A stretch of 14,292 nt of DNA from Frankiaceae bacterium (GTDB lineage: Bacteria > Actinomycetota > Actinomycetes > JAFAQI01). Below the pieces are notes generated by a model. The model had not been told where the DNA came from and did not search any database. It was given only the letters and a program-made list of their open reading frames with translations. The stretch's first letter is position 1; every line of letters starts with the position of its first letter. Positions 1-6,161 of this stretch are shown one piece after another. The position numbers were made by a program, and so were the translations under genes. The stretch lies in assembly GCA_030840545.1 (NCBI GenBank), contig JAVEEH010000129.1, forward strand, positions 1 through 14,292, given 5' to 3'.

Positions 1-99
1 CGGCAGCACCACGGCGCGCAGCGCCGAACGACCACCTTGCGCGACAAGTTGGCCGACTGCCCCGGCAAGCGGGCGCGGTTCGGCCGGTGCAACGCTCAC
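1..99 (-). CDS. Possible 5' end of an unidentified minus-strand gene (partial)
   Basis: An open frame on the minus strand begins at a GTG (97-99) and runs off the left edge, giving 33 residues that start VSVAPAEPRPLAG. It lies 50 bases downstream of the permease stop and could be a fourth gene of the ars operon. Evidence is weak. Third-position GC in this frame is only about two thirds, lower than in neighbouring genes, and no clear ribosome binding site sits at the usual distance, although a G-rich stretch occurs roughly 15-25 bases upstream of the GTG. The plus-strand frame beginning at base 1 has higher third-position GC but encodes an arginine-rich sequence typical of shadow frames. I do not recognise the protein. 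Confidence 0.22.
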   Translation of the reverse strand, partial: MSVAPAEPRPLAGAVGQLVAQGGRSALRAVVLP

Positions 100-149
100 A
101 GCACTCGACAAGGCGCTCCCCCCACGCGTCGCCGTGACTCGTCCGCTGT

Positions 150-1451
150 CTACACCCGTTGGCCGCCGCTGTCACGATTGCCGGCTGCCTGACCGGCGTC
201 GAAGCGCTCACGGCAGTGGTCGGAGCAGAAGTAGACGGGTTGTCCGTCGTGGTGGCTCATCGCACCCGGATGCATCGTCTCGACCTGCATCCCGCAGACC
301 GGATCCTTGGCATAGCCCGCACCGCCGTCGAAGCGCTCACGATGACGGTAGAGCCAGTAAAGCGCGGCGAAGACGACGAGTGCCAGCACGTCGAGGACTG
401 TCGTGTAGTTGAGTCCGAACACGTCGCGCCCGACGGGACCGGTGTCGGAGTTAGGAGCGACCGGCGCAATGTTGACGGCCCGGAACAGGTACTCCGTCAC
501 GAGCCCGGCGACACTCATCGTCGACCAGAACACCGCCAGCAACCGAAGCGTGATCGGCGTGCCGTAGTACTTGCGGTAGATGAGCAGCAACGGCAGCGCG
601 ATCAGGTCGGCGAACACGAACGCGACGACGCCACCGAAGCTGCTGCCACTCGACCACAGCGCGGCCGCGAGGGGCACATTGCCGATCGAGCAGACGAAGC
701 TGATGATCGCGAGGAACGGGCCGAGGACGACATTCTCCAGTGACGACCAGAGACCGTGACCGGTGAGGAAGAGCGACCGCCAGAACGACGTGGGCACGGC
801 GACGTCCGCGAAGCCTGCGACGACGAAGCCGATGACGAGCTCGCGCCTCACCATGGTGAGGTCACTGATCGTGTAGCCGGCGGCGTCCGACCAACCGCCG
901 AGCGACCGGATCCGTTGTCGCGTCGAGCGGCCTTCGCCGGGCGCCGGCGGCTCGCCGTGATGTTCGTGGCCGGTGCGCGCCGACTGTTCGCTGGTGAGGC
1001 GTTGCCGGGCCCGCTCGATGTCCGCCGGCTTGACGACGCGCGGCAGTACGACGGCGATCAGCGTGATCATGATGGCGCCGCCGACGAACTCGGCCGCTGC
1101 GAACTCCCACCCGATCAACAGCCACAGCACGGCACCGAGCTCGACGACGAGGTTGGTCGACGCGAACATGAACGCCTGCGCGGCGGTGAAGTCGGCCCCG
1201 CGGGCGAACAGCGTCTTGGCGAGAGCACTCGCGGCGTAGGAGCAGGAAGAGGATGCGACGCCGAACAGGCTGGACTTGACGATCGTGCGAGGCCGGTGGT
1301 CACCGAGGGCGCGTTGCATCTGGGCGCGCGAGACGAACGCCTGGACGGCTCCCGACAGCCCGAACCCGAGCACGATCGCCCACAACGTCTCCCAGAACAT
1401 CCACCAGCCGTCGGCGAGGCTGCGGCCGATCGTGTCGAGCACGTCAGTCAT
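150..1451 (-). CDS. ArsP-type permease (DUF318 family) with C-terminal YHS domain
   Basis: This is a 433-aa polytopic membrane protein of the predicted permease family (PF03773) that includes the organoarsenical exporter ArsP. Two internally similar halves can be seen. The first carries SSSCSYAASALAKTLF with Cys70, then FMFASTNLVVELG. The second carries FVCSIGNVPLAAALW with Cys254. A hydrophilic loop between them (about 140-195) includes GHEHHGE. The C-terminus (about 381-418) is a YHS metal-binding domain: KDPVCGM, then VYFCSDHCRERF, with Cys386, Cys409 and Cys413 as likely ligands. The start is set at the ATG (1449-1451), which overlaps the stop of the upstream gene as ATGA; an open frame continues further upstream but reads through that gene. 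Likely role: efflux of trivalent (organo)arsenicals or another soft metal, with the YHS domain as receptor or chaperone. The substrate is inferred from the arsR/arsI neighbours; the family call is strong. Confidence 0.88.
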   Translation of the reverse strand: MTDVLDTIGRSLADGWWMFWETLWAIVLGFGLSGAVQAFVSRAQMQRALGDHRPRTIVKSSLFGVASSSCSYAASALAKTLFARGADFTAAQAFMFASTNLVVELGAVLWLLIGWEFAAAEFVGGAIMITLIAVVLPRVVKPADIERARQRLTSEQSARTGHEHHGEPPAPGEGRSTRQRIRSLGGWSDAAGYTISDLTMVRRELVIGFVVAGFADVAVPTSFWRSLFLTGHGLWSSLENVVLGPFLAIISFVCSIGNVPLAAALWSSGSSFGGVVAFVFADLIALPLLLIYRKYYGTPITLRLLAVFWSTMSVAGLVTEYLFRAVNIAPVAPNSDTGPVGRDVFGLNYTTVLDVLALVVFAALYWLYRHRERFDGGAGYAKDPVCGMQVETMHPGAMSHHDGQPVYFCSDHCRERFDAGQAAGNRDSGGQRV

Positions 1452-1750
1452 GACCCGAACAAGTCGCGGACGATTGGCCGCGCGTCGGGTGGTGCGTCCA
1501 CATCCAGCGTGAGGGTGCCGGCGGTGACCGTCACCGTGAACGCAAAGAACGGACAGCACTGCTGCTCCAGCACGGCCAGCCGGGCAACCTCTGCGGCGAG
1601 GGATGCGTCGGCCGCAAACGACAATCGCAACGTGTCGCCGTCCCACGCTCGGCCGACACGCTGCGCGACGAGGGCCGACCACGCGCCGACTCGGCTCGCT
1701 TGCTCACCGCCGTCCAGCGAGCAGGCGATGTCGGCCGGTTCCGGGCTCAT
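1448..1750 (-). CDS. Small Cys-Cys protein of the ars operon, unknown function
   Basis: This is a 100-aa soluble protein joined by 4-bp ATGA overlaps to both arsR (upstream) and the permease (downstream), so the three are almost certainly co-translated. The central feature is VLEQQCCPFFAF with adjacent Cys65-Cys66, preceded by a helix (about 49-62) and followed by two beta-like segments, VTVTAGTLTLDVDAP. A further Cys10 lies near the N-terminus. There is no signal peptide or membrane segment. I recall similar E-x-x-C-C-P-F-x-x-F proteins beside metal-responsive regulators in actinobacteria, but I know of no assigned function. Vicinal cysteines plus this context suggest binding of As(III), an organoarsenical or another thiophilic metal, perhaps to deliver it to the permease. 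That is inference. The start is the ATG at 1748-1750; a longer open frame upstream overlaps arsR and is rejected. Confidence 0.82.
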   Translation of the reverse strand: MSPEPADIACSLDGGEQASRVGAWSALVAQRVGRAWDGDTLRLSFAADASLAAEVARLAVLEQQCCPFFAFTVTVTAGTLTLDVDAPPDARPIVRDLFGS

Positions 1751-2085
1751 CGGCTCGGCCCCAACGCTTCGCGAAGTGCCTCGAGGGCGGCGGGCACTGC
1801 GGCGTACCAGACGTTGCGACCCCGGCGTTCGCCGGTGACCAGGCCCGCCTCGGTGAGCACCTTCAGGTGATGGCTGACCGTGGGCTGGCTCTTGGACACC
1901 GGCTCGACCAGATCGCACGCGCACACGGAGCCCGCGTCGGCGGTGGCGAGCAGGCTGAGCAACCGCAGCCGCACCGGGTCGGCAAGAGCGGCGAACTGGT
2001 CGGCGAGCGCCTCGGCGTCACCCGGGGACAGCTCCACCGCGCGCAACGGCGCGCAGCACGCGAGTGGGGACGCATTGACAACCAT
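1747..2085 (-). CDS. arsR: ArsR-family metalloid-responsive repressor
   Basis: This is a 112-aa winged-helix repressor of the ArsR/SmtB family, which dissociates from DNA when As(III) or Sb(III) binds. The core is ALADPVRLRLLSLLA (about 33-47), the recognition region SKSQPTVSHHLKVLTEAGLV (64-83) and the wing GERRGRNVWYA (85-95). Cysteines lie at Cys10-Cys11 near the N-terminus and at Cys55 and Cys57 in SVCACDLV. The CxCDL motif resembles the alpha-3 arsenic site of classical ArsR. The N-terminal Cys pair combined with Cys55 matches the arrangement described for Corynebacterium glutamicum ArsR (Cys15/16 plus Cys55). The start at 2083-2085 is supported by AGGAG on the minus strand (plus 2091-2095) at 5-base spacing. 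It heads a three-gene operon and is divergent from arsI, sharing a likely operator, so autoregulation and co-control of arsI are expected. Confidence 0.92.
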   Translation of the reverse strand: MVVNASPLACCAPLRAVELSPGDAEALADQFAALADPVRLRLLSLLATADAGSVCACDLVEPVSKSQPTVSHHLKVLTEAGLVTGERRGRNVWYAAVPAALEALREALGPSR

Positions 2086-2108
2086 CGATACTCCTGGCAC
2101 CGTGTCGT

Positions 2109-2124
2109 ATTGATCGTGGTCAAT
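2109..2124. promoter_or_regulatory. Candidate ArsR operator between arsR and arsI
   Basis: In the 66-bp divergent gap lies the inverted repeat ATTGA-N6-TCAAT (ATTGATCGTGGTCAAT), with perfect 5-bp arms. It is the only AT-rich palindrome in the gap, and its size and TTGA/TCAA arms fit ArsR-family operators. Its position between the two ribosome binding sites would let one repressor dimer block both directions. No convincing -35/-10 pair was identified, so the promoters themselves are not placed. Confidence 0.6.
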
Positions 2125-2151
2125 GTATCGCACCGAAGCCCGGAGGTGGCA

Positions 2152-2562
2152 ATGTCCCGCATCCAGCTCGCCCTCAACGTCGACGACATCGGCGCAGCGA
2201 CCGAGTTCTACGCCAAGCTCTTCGGCGTCGAGCCGGCGAAGCAGCGGCCCGGCTATGCCAACTTCGCGGTGACCAACCCACCCCTGAAGCTCGTGCTGCT
2301 GGAGAACCCCGGCCACGGCGGCACCCTCAACCACCTCGGTGTCGAGGTCGAGTCGACGGAGGAGGTGGAGGCGGAGCTGACCCGGCTCGGCGATCTCGGT
2401 CTGGCCGGCACGGAGGAACGCGCCACCACCTGTTGCTATGCGACCCAGGACAAGTTCTGGGTCGAGGGCACGCCCAGTGACGAACGCTGGGAGATCTACA
2501 CCGTGCTCGCCGACAGCGCGACCTTCGGGGAGCCCTGCGCCCCCACCGGCGCCTGCTGCTGA
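2152..2562 (+). CDS. arsI: ArsI/CadI-family C-As lyase-type non-heme iron dioxygenase
   Basis: This is a 136-aa vicinal-oxygen-chelate (glyoxalase/bleomycin-resistance fold) protein. It opens MSRIQLALNVDDI, continues GVEPAKQRPGYANFAV and LNHLGVEVES, and carries the signature TTCCYATQDKFWV. In this family the enzyme cleaves the C-As bond of trivalent methyl- or phenyl-arsenicals with Fe(II) and O2. Visible candidates are the arsenic-binding pair Cys94-Cys95 and the iron ligands Gln5, His61 and Glu114. Gln in place of the first His matches the actinobacterial form (Thermomonospora curvata ArsI, M. tuberculosis CadI). The C-terminal tail holds three more cysteines (129, 135, 136). GGAGG at 2142-2146 is 5 bases before the ATG. 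The gene is divergent from arsR and likely repressed by it. Mycobacterial homologues are called cadmium-induced protein, so induction by Cd is possible. Confidence 0.93.
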   Translation: MSRIQLALNVDDIGAATEFYAKLFGVEPAKQRPGYANFAVTNPPLKLVLLENPGHGGTLNHLGVEVESTEEVEAELTRLGDLGLAGTEERATTCCYATQDKFWVEGTPSDERWEIYTVLADSATFGEPCAPTGACC

Positions 2563-2624
2563 ATGGGAGTCCGGCCGTAGCTGCGGGAGTACGGTCCAGC
2601 CATCGCCGGTCGAAGGGATCAGCC

Positions 2625-3542
2625 ATGACGGACCTCACCGACACTGCACTGCCACCGCAGCGGGCCGCTGGTGCCATTGCAGCGGTCGACGCCTACCTGG
2701 CCGGCTGGAACGCGCACGACGGTGCCGCGGTTGCCGCGGTGGTGGGCGGGAGCTATCTCGACCCGACACTGCCCGCGCCGATCAGCGGTGCCGACCTGGC
2801 CGCGTACGTCGACGGGTTGTGCGCCGCGTTCCCCGATCTGGTGTTCGCGCATGTGGCCACCCACGTCGCCGGTGACGTGGCGACGGTGCAGTGGCGGATG
2901 CAAGGCACTAACAGCGGCACGCCGCTGCCGGGCGCCCCCGCGGCTACGCACACCTCGATCGACCTGGCCGGCCTCGACGTCATCTCGACGACCCACGGAC
3001 AGGTGGACACCGTCGTCGGCTATTTCGACCAGAAGGCGTTCATCGAGCAGCTCGGCTTCCAGACGATCGTCGCGCCGAAGGACGAATGGCCGGTCACGTT
3101 CGGCATCGCCACCCGCGTCGACCTCGGCAACGTCACATCACCGGGGGCTTTGTCGATGACATGGATCGAGGTCGACGAAGCCGACCAGTCGGAGCTGCAA
3201 CGGCGGACCACCGAGATCGTCACCGCGTTGGCGAGCGATCCGGCGTTCATCGGTTTCCAGAGCACCGGCACCGGCAACCGCAACCTGACCCTCACCGCAT
3301 GGACCTCGCCCGAGGCGGCGGAGGCTGCGCTCGCCCGCAACGCCCCGCACACCGCTGCGATGGATCGCGTGCTGAGCGAGGGGTTCGGTGCCCGTGGCTT
3401 CACGAGCATCTGGCAGCCCTTCCGGCTGAACAGCCAGTTCGCGACGTGCCCGGACTGTCTGGCCTACGTGTCGCTGGCACCGGCCGTCGCGACCGCGACG
3501 TGCGGGTGCGGCGCCGAGGTCACCGTTGCGCCCTACCTCTAA
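2625..3542 (+). CDS. SnoaL-like / ABM-like fusion protein with C-terminal zinc ribbon
   Basis: The product is 305 aa with three apparent modules. Residues about 17-145 are a SnoaL-like or ester-cyclase-like NTF2 fold (AVDAYLAGWNAHDGAAV, YLDPTLPAPISGADLAAYVD, VATVQWRMQGTNSG, VVGYFDQKAF). Residues about 155-265 resemble an antibiotic-biosynthesis-monooxygenase (ABM) ferredoxin-like barrel (PAFIGFQSTGTGNRNLTL, then TAWTSPEAAEAAL). The end (271-305) holds CPDC and CGCG (Cys275, 278, 293, 295), a probable zinc ribbon. No signal peptide is evident. A weak SD (GAAGGG, about 2612-2617) precedes the ATG. NTF2-like and ABM-like folds bind small hydrophobic ligands, and some catalyse cyclisation or oxygenation, but no substrate can be assigned. 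It lies 62 bases after arsI on the same strand and could be co-transcribed with it, or use a weak TACGGT (2590-2595). Confidence 0.8.
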   Translation: MTDLTDTALPPQRAAGAIAAVDAYLAGWNAHDGAAVAAVVGGSYLDPTLPAPISGADLAAYVDGLCAAFPDLVFAHVATHVAGDVATVQWRMQGTNSGTPLPGAPAATHTSIDLAGLDVISTTHGQVDTVVGYFDQKAFIEQLGFQTIVAPKDEWPVTFGIATRVDLGNVTSPGALSMTWIEVDEADQSELQRRTTEIVTALASDPAFIGFQSTGTGNRNLTLTAWTSPEAAEAALARNAPHTAAMDRVLSEGFGARGFTSIWQPFRLNSQFATCPDCLAYVSLAPAVATATCGCGAEVTVAPYL

Positions 3543-3573
3543 CTCCTGAGGAGCTCGTACAGGGGGCCGCGGT

Positions 3574-3579
3574 TAGTCT
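3574..3579 (+). promoter_or_regulatory. Putative -10 element (TAGTCT) for a leaderless transcript
   Basis: TAGTCT matches TANNNT and ends 9 bases before the ATG at 3589. No Shine-Dalgarno sequence lies in between. This spacing is typical of leaderless actinobacterial mRNAs that begin at or near the start codon. No clear -35 is visible. Confidence 0.4.
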
Positions 3580-3588
3580 CGGTTCGAC

Positions 3589-3984
3589 ATGGCTGACCTG
3601 ACCGACCTGACCGGAGTCGTGCGCTCCGGCGTCAACACTGCCAAGCGTGGGGTCGACGTGGCGCTGGCACTGCCGCGCATCGCGTTGGCGCTCGAGCGGC
3701 TCGCCTCGAGCGCGGAAGATCTCCGCCGGCTCGCCGACACCGGTGACGAGCTGCGCCGGCTGTTGCGCGCAGCGTCGAGCGACGATCTCGTGAAGGCCCG
3801 GGAGACCCTGCAGCGCGTGGCCGAGACCGTGACCCAGCTCAACCTCGCGGTCGCGTCGCTCAACACGACCGTCAGCCCGTTGCAAGGCGCCACCGAGCGC
3901 CTCGGTCGGCTGGTCGACCGGCTGCCGCAGCGGGGCCGTCGAGTCCTGGAGGTCGAACCCGACCTCGGAGGAGCCGACGGGTGA
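3589..3984 (+). CDS. Helical protein of unknown function, first gene of a four-gene cassette
   Basis: This 131-aa protein is predicted almost entirely helical, with heptad-like runs (IALALERLASSAEDLRRLAD, LVKARETLQRVAETVTQL) and a conserved-looking end SPLQGATERLGRLVDRLPQR. It has no signal peptide, Cys or catalytic motif. The composition suggests an amphipathic or coiled-coil protein that associates with membranes or with another protein. It resembles small actinobacterial hypothetical proteins with the same ATERLGRLVDRLP ending, from memory. Its stop overlaps the next start as GTGA (3981-3984), so its translation is coupled to the CPBP protease. The ATG at 3589 has no Shine-Dalgarno and is preceded by a TANNNT box. 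Function not recognised. Confidence 0.78.
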   Translation: MADLTDLTGVVRSGVNTAKRGVDVALALPRIALALERLASSAEDLRRLADTGDELRRLLRAASSDDLVKARETLQRVAETVTQLNLAVASLNTTVSPLQGATERLGRLVDRLPQRGRRVLEVEPDLGGADG

Positions 3985-4556
3985 CCGCGCTCACCATCGG
4001 CGGCGACCGCCGCCGCACCGCGATCACGCTGGCGATGGGCCTCGCGGCTGCGGTCGCACTCCGGGTCGCGCTCGCCGGGGCGGCCGGAGCCTCGTCCCTG
4101 CGGGCCGGGCTGATCTTCGCGTTCGCGCTCACCCTGCTCGCCGTCCTCGCGCGTACGACGGCAACCGTCTCCGTCCGCGCACTCGCAATCGGCGCGGCCG
4201 GGGCCGTCGTGCTGGTCCTGCCGGTGTTGCTGACCCGGGGTGTGTCCGTCGTACATCCGGCCGGCTCCTACCTCGGGTGGGCGACCGCGACGGCTGTCGT
4301 CGCGACGGCCGAGGAGGCGTTCCTGCGCGGCGCGTTGTTCGACGCGCTGGACCGGTGGCGCGGAGCCAATGTCGCGGTCGTCGGGGCTGCGGTCGCGTTC
4401 GCGCTGCTGCACGTGCCGCTCTATGGCTGGCACGTCCTGCCGCTGGATCTCGCTGTCGGGTTGGCACTCGGCGCGCTGCGTCTCGCGGCCGGCACCTGGA
4501 CCGCGCCGGCGGTTGCTCATGTCGGCGCGGATCTCGCGGGCTGGTGGTTGGTGTGA
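3981..4556 (+). CDS. CPBP-family intramembrane metalloprotease (CAAX protease/Abi type)
   Basis: This is a 191-aa polytopic membrane protein with the motifs of the CPBP (PF02517) family: EEAFLRG (Glu111-Glu112, Arg116), AFALLHVPLYGW (His144) and AHVGADL (His180, Asp184). These are the residues expected to bind zinc and catalyse proteolysis in Rce1-like glutamate proteases. Six to seven hydrophobic segments lie from about 13 to 191. In bacteria such proteins cleave membrane substrates, mature peptides or confer self-immunity. The GTG start overlaps the upstream stop (GTGA), and its own stop overlaps the next start in the same way (4553-4556). The adjacent bitopic protein is therefore the first candidate substrate or partner, which is inference. 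Confidence 0.85.
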   Translation: MTALTIGGDRRRTAITLAMGLAAAVALRVALAGAAGASSLRAGLIFAFALTLLAVLARTTATVSVRALAIGAAGAVVLVLPVLLTRGVSVVHPAGSYLGWATATAVVATAEEAFLRGALFDALDRWRGANVAVVGAAVAFALLHVPLYGWHVLPLDLAVGLALGALRLAAGTWTAPAVAHVGADLAGWWLV

Positions 4557-5278
4557 CCGCCGCGACCCGGCGGTGGCTCGCGGCCGCGTTCGTCGCCCTG
4601 TTCGCGGTGTGGATGCTTGCTCCGGCCGGCACCCCGATCTACGACGGCATCGGCAACCCGGACGAGCCCTACCGCTTCGTCAAGCCGCCGCCGACCGCCA
4701 AGACGACGAAGGCGCCGACGGCCGCGAAGGCGATCGTGGCGGTCCGCAACGGGCTGTCCGGCGCGCAGTTCGCCAACAGCGCCGAGCTGGGCCCGCAGAT
4801 CAGCGTCTATGTGCCGCCCGGCGCGCTGCAGGTGCCGGCCGGTGCCACGACGATGACGGTGACGGCCACGCCCCTGGCGCCGACCCCACCGCTGCCGTCG
4901 GACGGCACGATTACCACCAACGTCTATCGCATCGCCGCCGCCGCGGGCGGGCAGCCGGTGCAGGTGATCGGGAGGGGCAACCAGGAGCCTTCCGTGCAGA
5001 TGCGCTCGGCCACCGCGGCACCGTCGGGACCGGTCTTCGAGCGGCGTACGGCGACGGGCTGGCAACGGCTGAAGACCACCCGCGTCGGCAACGACGTCTA
5101 CCAGACCGCGGCGGCGACGTTCGGCGACTATGCCCTCGTGCAGCCGGCACACCCAGCGCAGGCGAAGAAGAGCGGCGGTGTCAACGTCGGCTTGCTGGCC
5201 GGCGGCCTCGCCATCCTGGTGCTCACGTTCGCGATCCTCGGGATCCGGATGCGGCGCACCCGAAGAGTGGGACCCTGA
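4553..5278 (+). CDS. Bitopic membrane protein with beta-rich, possibly ZU5-like, ectodomain
   Basis: The product is 241 aa: an N-terminal hydrophobic segment (about 8-24, a signal anchor or uncleaved signal), a Pro/Thr/Lys linker (44-58), a beta-rich ectodomain (about 60-198), a second transmembrane helix (about 211-232) and a short basic tail (RMRRTRRVGP). The ectodomain contains ISVYVPPGALQVPAGATTMT, a pattern reminiscent of ZU5-type beta domains. It ends with FERRTATGWQRLKTTRV and TFGDYALVQP. There are no cysteines. The GTG start overlaps the protease stop by 4 bp. The topology suggests a surface or envelope sensor, adhesin or protease substrate; no homologue is recognised with certainty. 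A fully secreted-then-anchored form (signal cleaved near the APAG at 23-26) is an alternative. Confidence 0.75.
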   Translation: MTAATRRWLAAAFVALFAVWMLAPAGTPIYDGIGNPDEPYRFVKPPPTAKTTKAPTAAKAIVAVRNGLSGAQFANSAELGPQISVYVPPGALQVPAGATTMTVTATPLAPTPPLPSDGTITTNVYRIAAAAGGQPVQVIGRGNQEPSVQMRSATAAPSGPVFERRTATGWQRLKTTRVGNDVYQTAAATFGDYALVQPAHPAQAKKSGGVNVGLLAGGLAILVLTFAILGIRMRRTRRVGP

Positions 5279-5283
5279 CGGTG

Positions 5284-6126
5284 ATGTATTCCGTCGTCAA
5301 CATCGCGGCCGTGGTCCGCGACCTGTCCCGCCACCCTCATGGCGGCGCACTGGCCCGCGATCTCACCCACGTCTTGTCGCTGGACCTCGCGGCCCTGGCC
5401 GAGATGGACGCCGGCGCCGATCCGAACGGCGCGGCCCGGCTGGCGGAGCAAGCGATCGCGCGGGTGACGGCGGAGCCGTTGGCGCTCGAGCTGCTCGCCG
5501 CCGCCCGGCAGGTGTCCGACGTCGCCGGGCTGGCCGCGTGGACGTCGTCGATCGACCTGCTCGAACGCGCCCCGCTGGGTGGTGCCGGTGAGCTGCACCG
5601 GTGGCTCCGTGACGAGCTGCTCGAGATCGGGTGGCAGCACGGCGACGGCATTTCTCTCGCGCGCTTCCCGGTCGCGCTGGACATCGTCTGCGCGGGCATG
5701 CTCGACACCTACGTTGGCGGACCGGTAGTGGACACGTCGTGGCGTCGCTGGGTCGCATCGCATGAGCCGGCAACGGTGACCGAGCCCGCGCTGCTGCAGC
5801 TCGTTGCCCGGTTGCGGGCAACCTGCCGCGGATCTCTCGTGGCGGCCGGCACTGCGATGCGGGCGGCCCGCGCAGCGGGATGGTCATGGGCGGCGGCGAT
5901 GCACGACGCCTGCTGGGCGGTCGAGCTGACCGGTCGTGGTCGCGAGACCGCCGTCGCGCAGCTCGAGGCGCTGGCGGCGGTCATCGACATCGCCGGCCCG
6001 ACGCCGTTGGATCCGGAGATCGTCTCGGCGGTCACCGCCGCCGTGCACGCCACCGCCGTCGCCGATGTGCTCACCGGCGAGACACTGACGGACCTGCGCC
6101 GTCCGCTGCTCGCGCACCTCGGCTGA
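5284..6126 (+). CDS. Hypothetical protein, last gene of the 3589-6126 cassette
   Basis: The product is 280 aa, mostly helical and rich in Ala/Leu, with no signal peptide and no convincing membrane helix. Recognisable stretches are VVRDLSRHPHGGALARDL (10-27), LDIVCAGMLDTYVGGPVVD (132-150) and WSWAAAMHDACWAVELTGRG (200-219). Trp is concentrated in the middle, and Cys occurs at 136, 181 and 210. I do not recognise a family. The start may be the ATG at 5284 or the adjacent GTG at 5281; both lie 2-5 bases after the previous stop with no Shine-Dalgarno, implying re-initiation. The frame stays open upstream, but that part reads through the preceding gene in another frame and is not used. Coupling to the protease and bitopic protein suggests a cytoplasmic partner in the same process. 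Confidence 0.72.
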   Translation: MYSVVNIAAVVRDLSRHPHGGALARDLTHVLSLDLAALAEMDAGADPNGAARLAEQAIARVTAEPLALELLAAARQVSDVAGLAAWTSSIDLLERAPLGGAGELHRWLRDELLEIGWQHGDGISLARFPVALDIVCAGMLDTYVGGPVVDTSWRRWVASHEPATVTEPALLQLVARLRATCRGSLVAAGTAMRAARAAGWSWAAAMHDACWAVELTGRGRETAVAQLEALAAVIDIAGPTPLDPEIVSAVTAAVHATAVADVLTGETLTDLRRPLLAHLG

Positions 6127-6149
6127 ACGCCCTGTCCAGGCCGACCGGC

Positions 6150-6155
6150 TAACGT
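6150..6155 (+). promoter_or_regulatory. Putative -10 element (TAACGT) for a leaderless transcript
   Basis: TAACGT (TANNNT) lies 6 bases before the ATG at 6162, with no Shine-Dalgarno between. This is the expected geometry for an mRNA starting at the AUG. It would separate this gene from the cassette ending at 6126. Confidence 0.45.
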
Positions 6156-6161
6156 CACCGG

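Noticed and set aside
1..190. Plus-strand frame from base 1 with high third-position GC as a gene end
   Set aside because: Arg-rich sequence without a recognisable domain, overlapping the end of the permease gene on the other strand. Better explained as a shadow, though the edge remains unresolved.
756..1838. Long plus-strand open frame (about 360 codons) opposite the permease and arsR
   Set aside because: Arg/Asp/Glu-rich composition with no recognisable domain. It is antisense to three genes with strong family motifs and ATGA coupling, so it is a GC-rich shadow frame.
3543..3553. CTCCTGAGGAG palindrome after the SnoaL/ABM gene as a terminator
   Set aside because: The arms are only 5 bp with a 1-base centre and there is no T-tract. 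It cannot form a stable terminator hairpin.
3573..4520. Minus-strand open frame of about 315 codons opposite the helical protein and CPBP protease
   Set aside because: Shadow composition; the plus strand carries the conserved CPBP motifs and GTGA-coupled starts.
4240..5283. Upstream extension of the 5284-6126 gene (would give 628 residues)
   Set aside because: The extension reads through the bitopic-protein gene in another frame with Arg/Gly-rich shadow sequence. The ATG/GTG at 5281-5284 immediately follows the previous stop.
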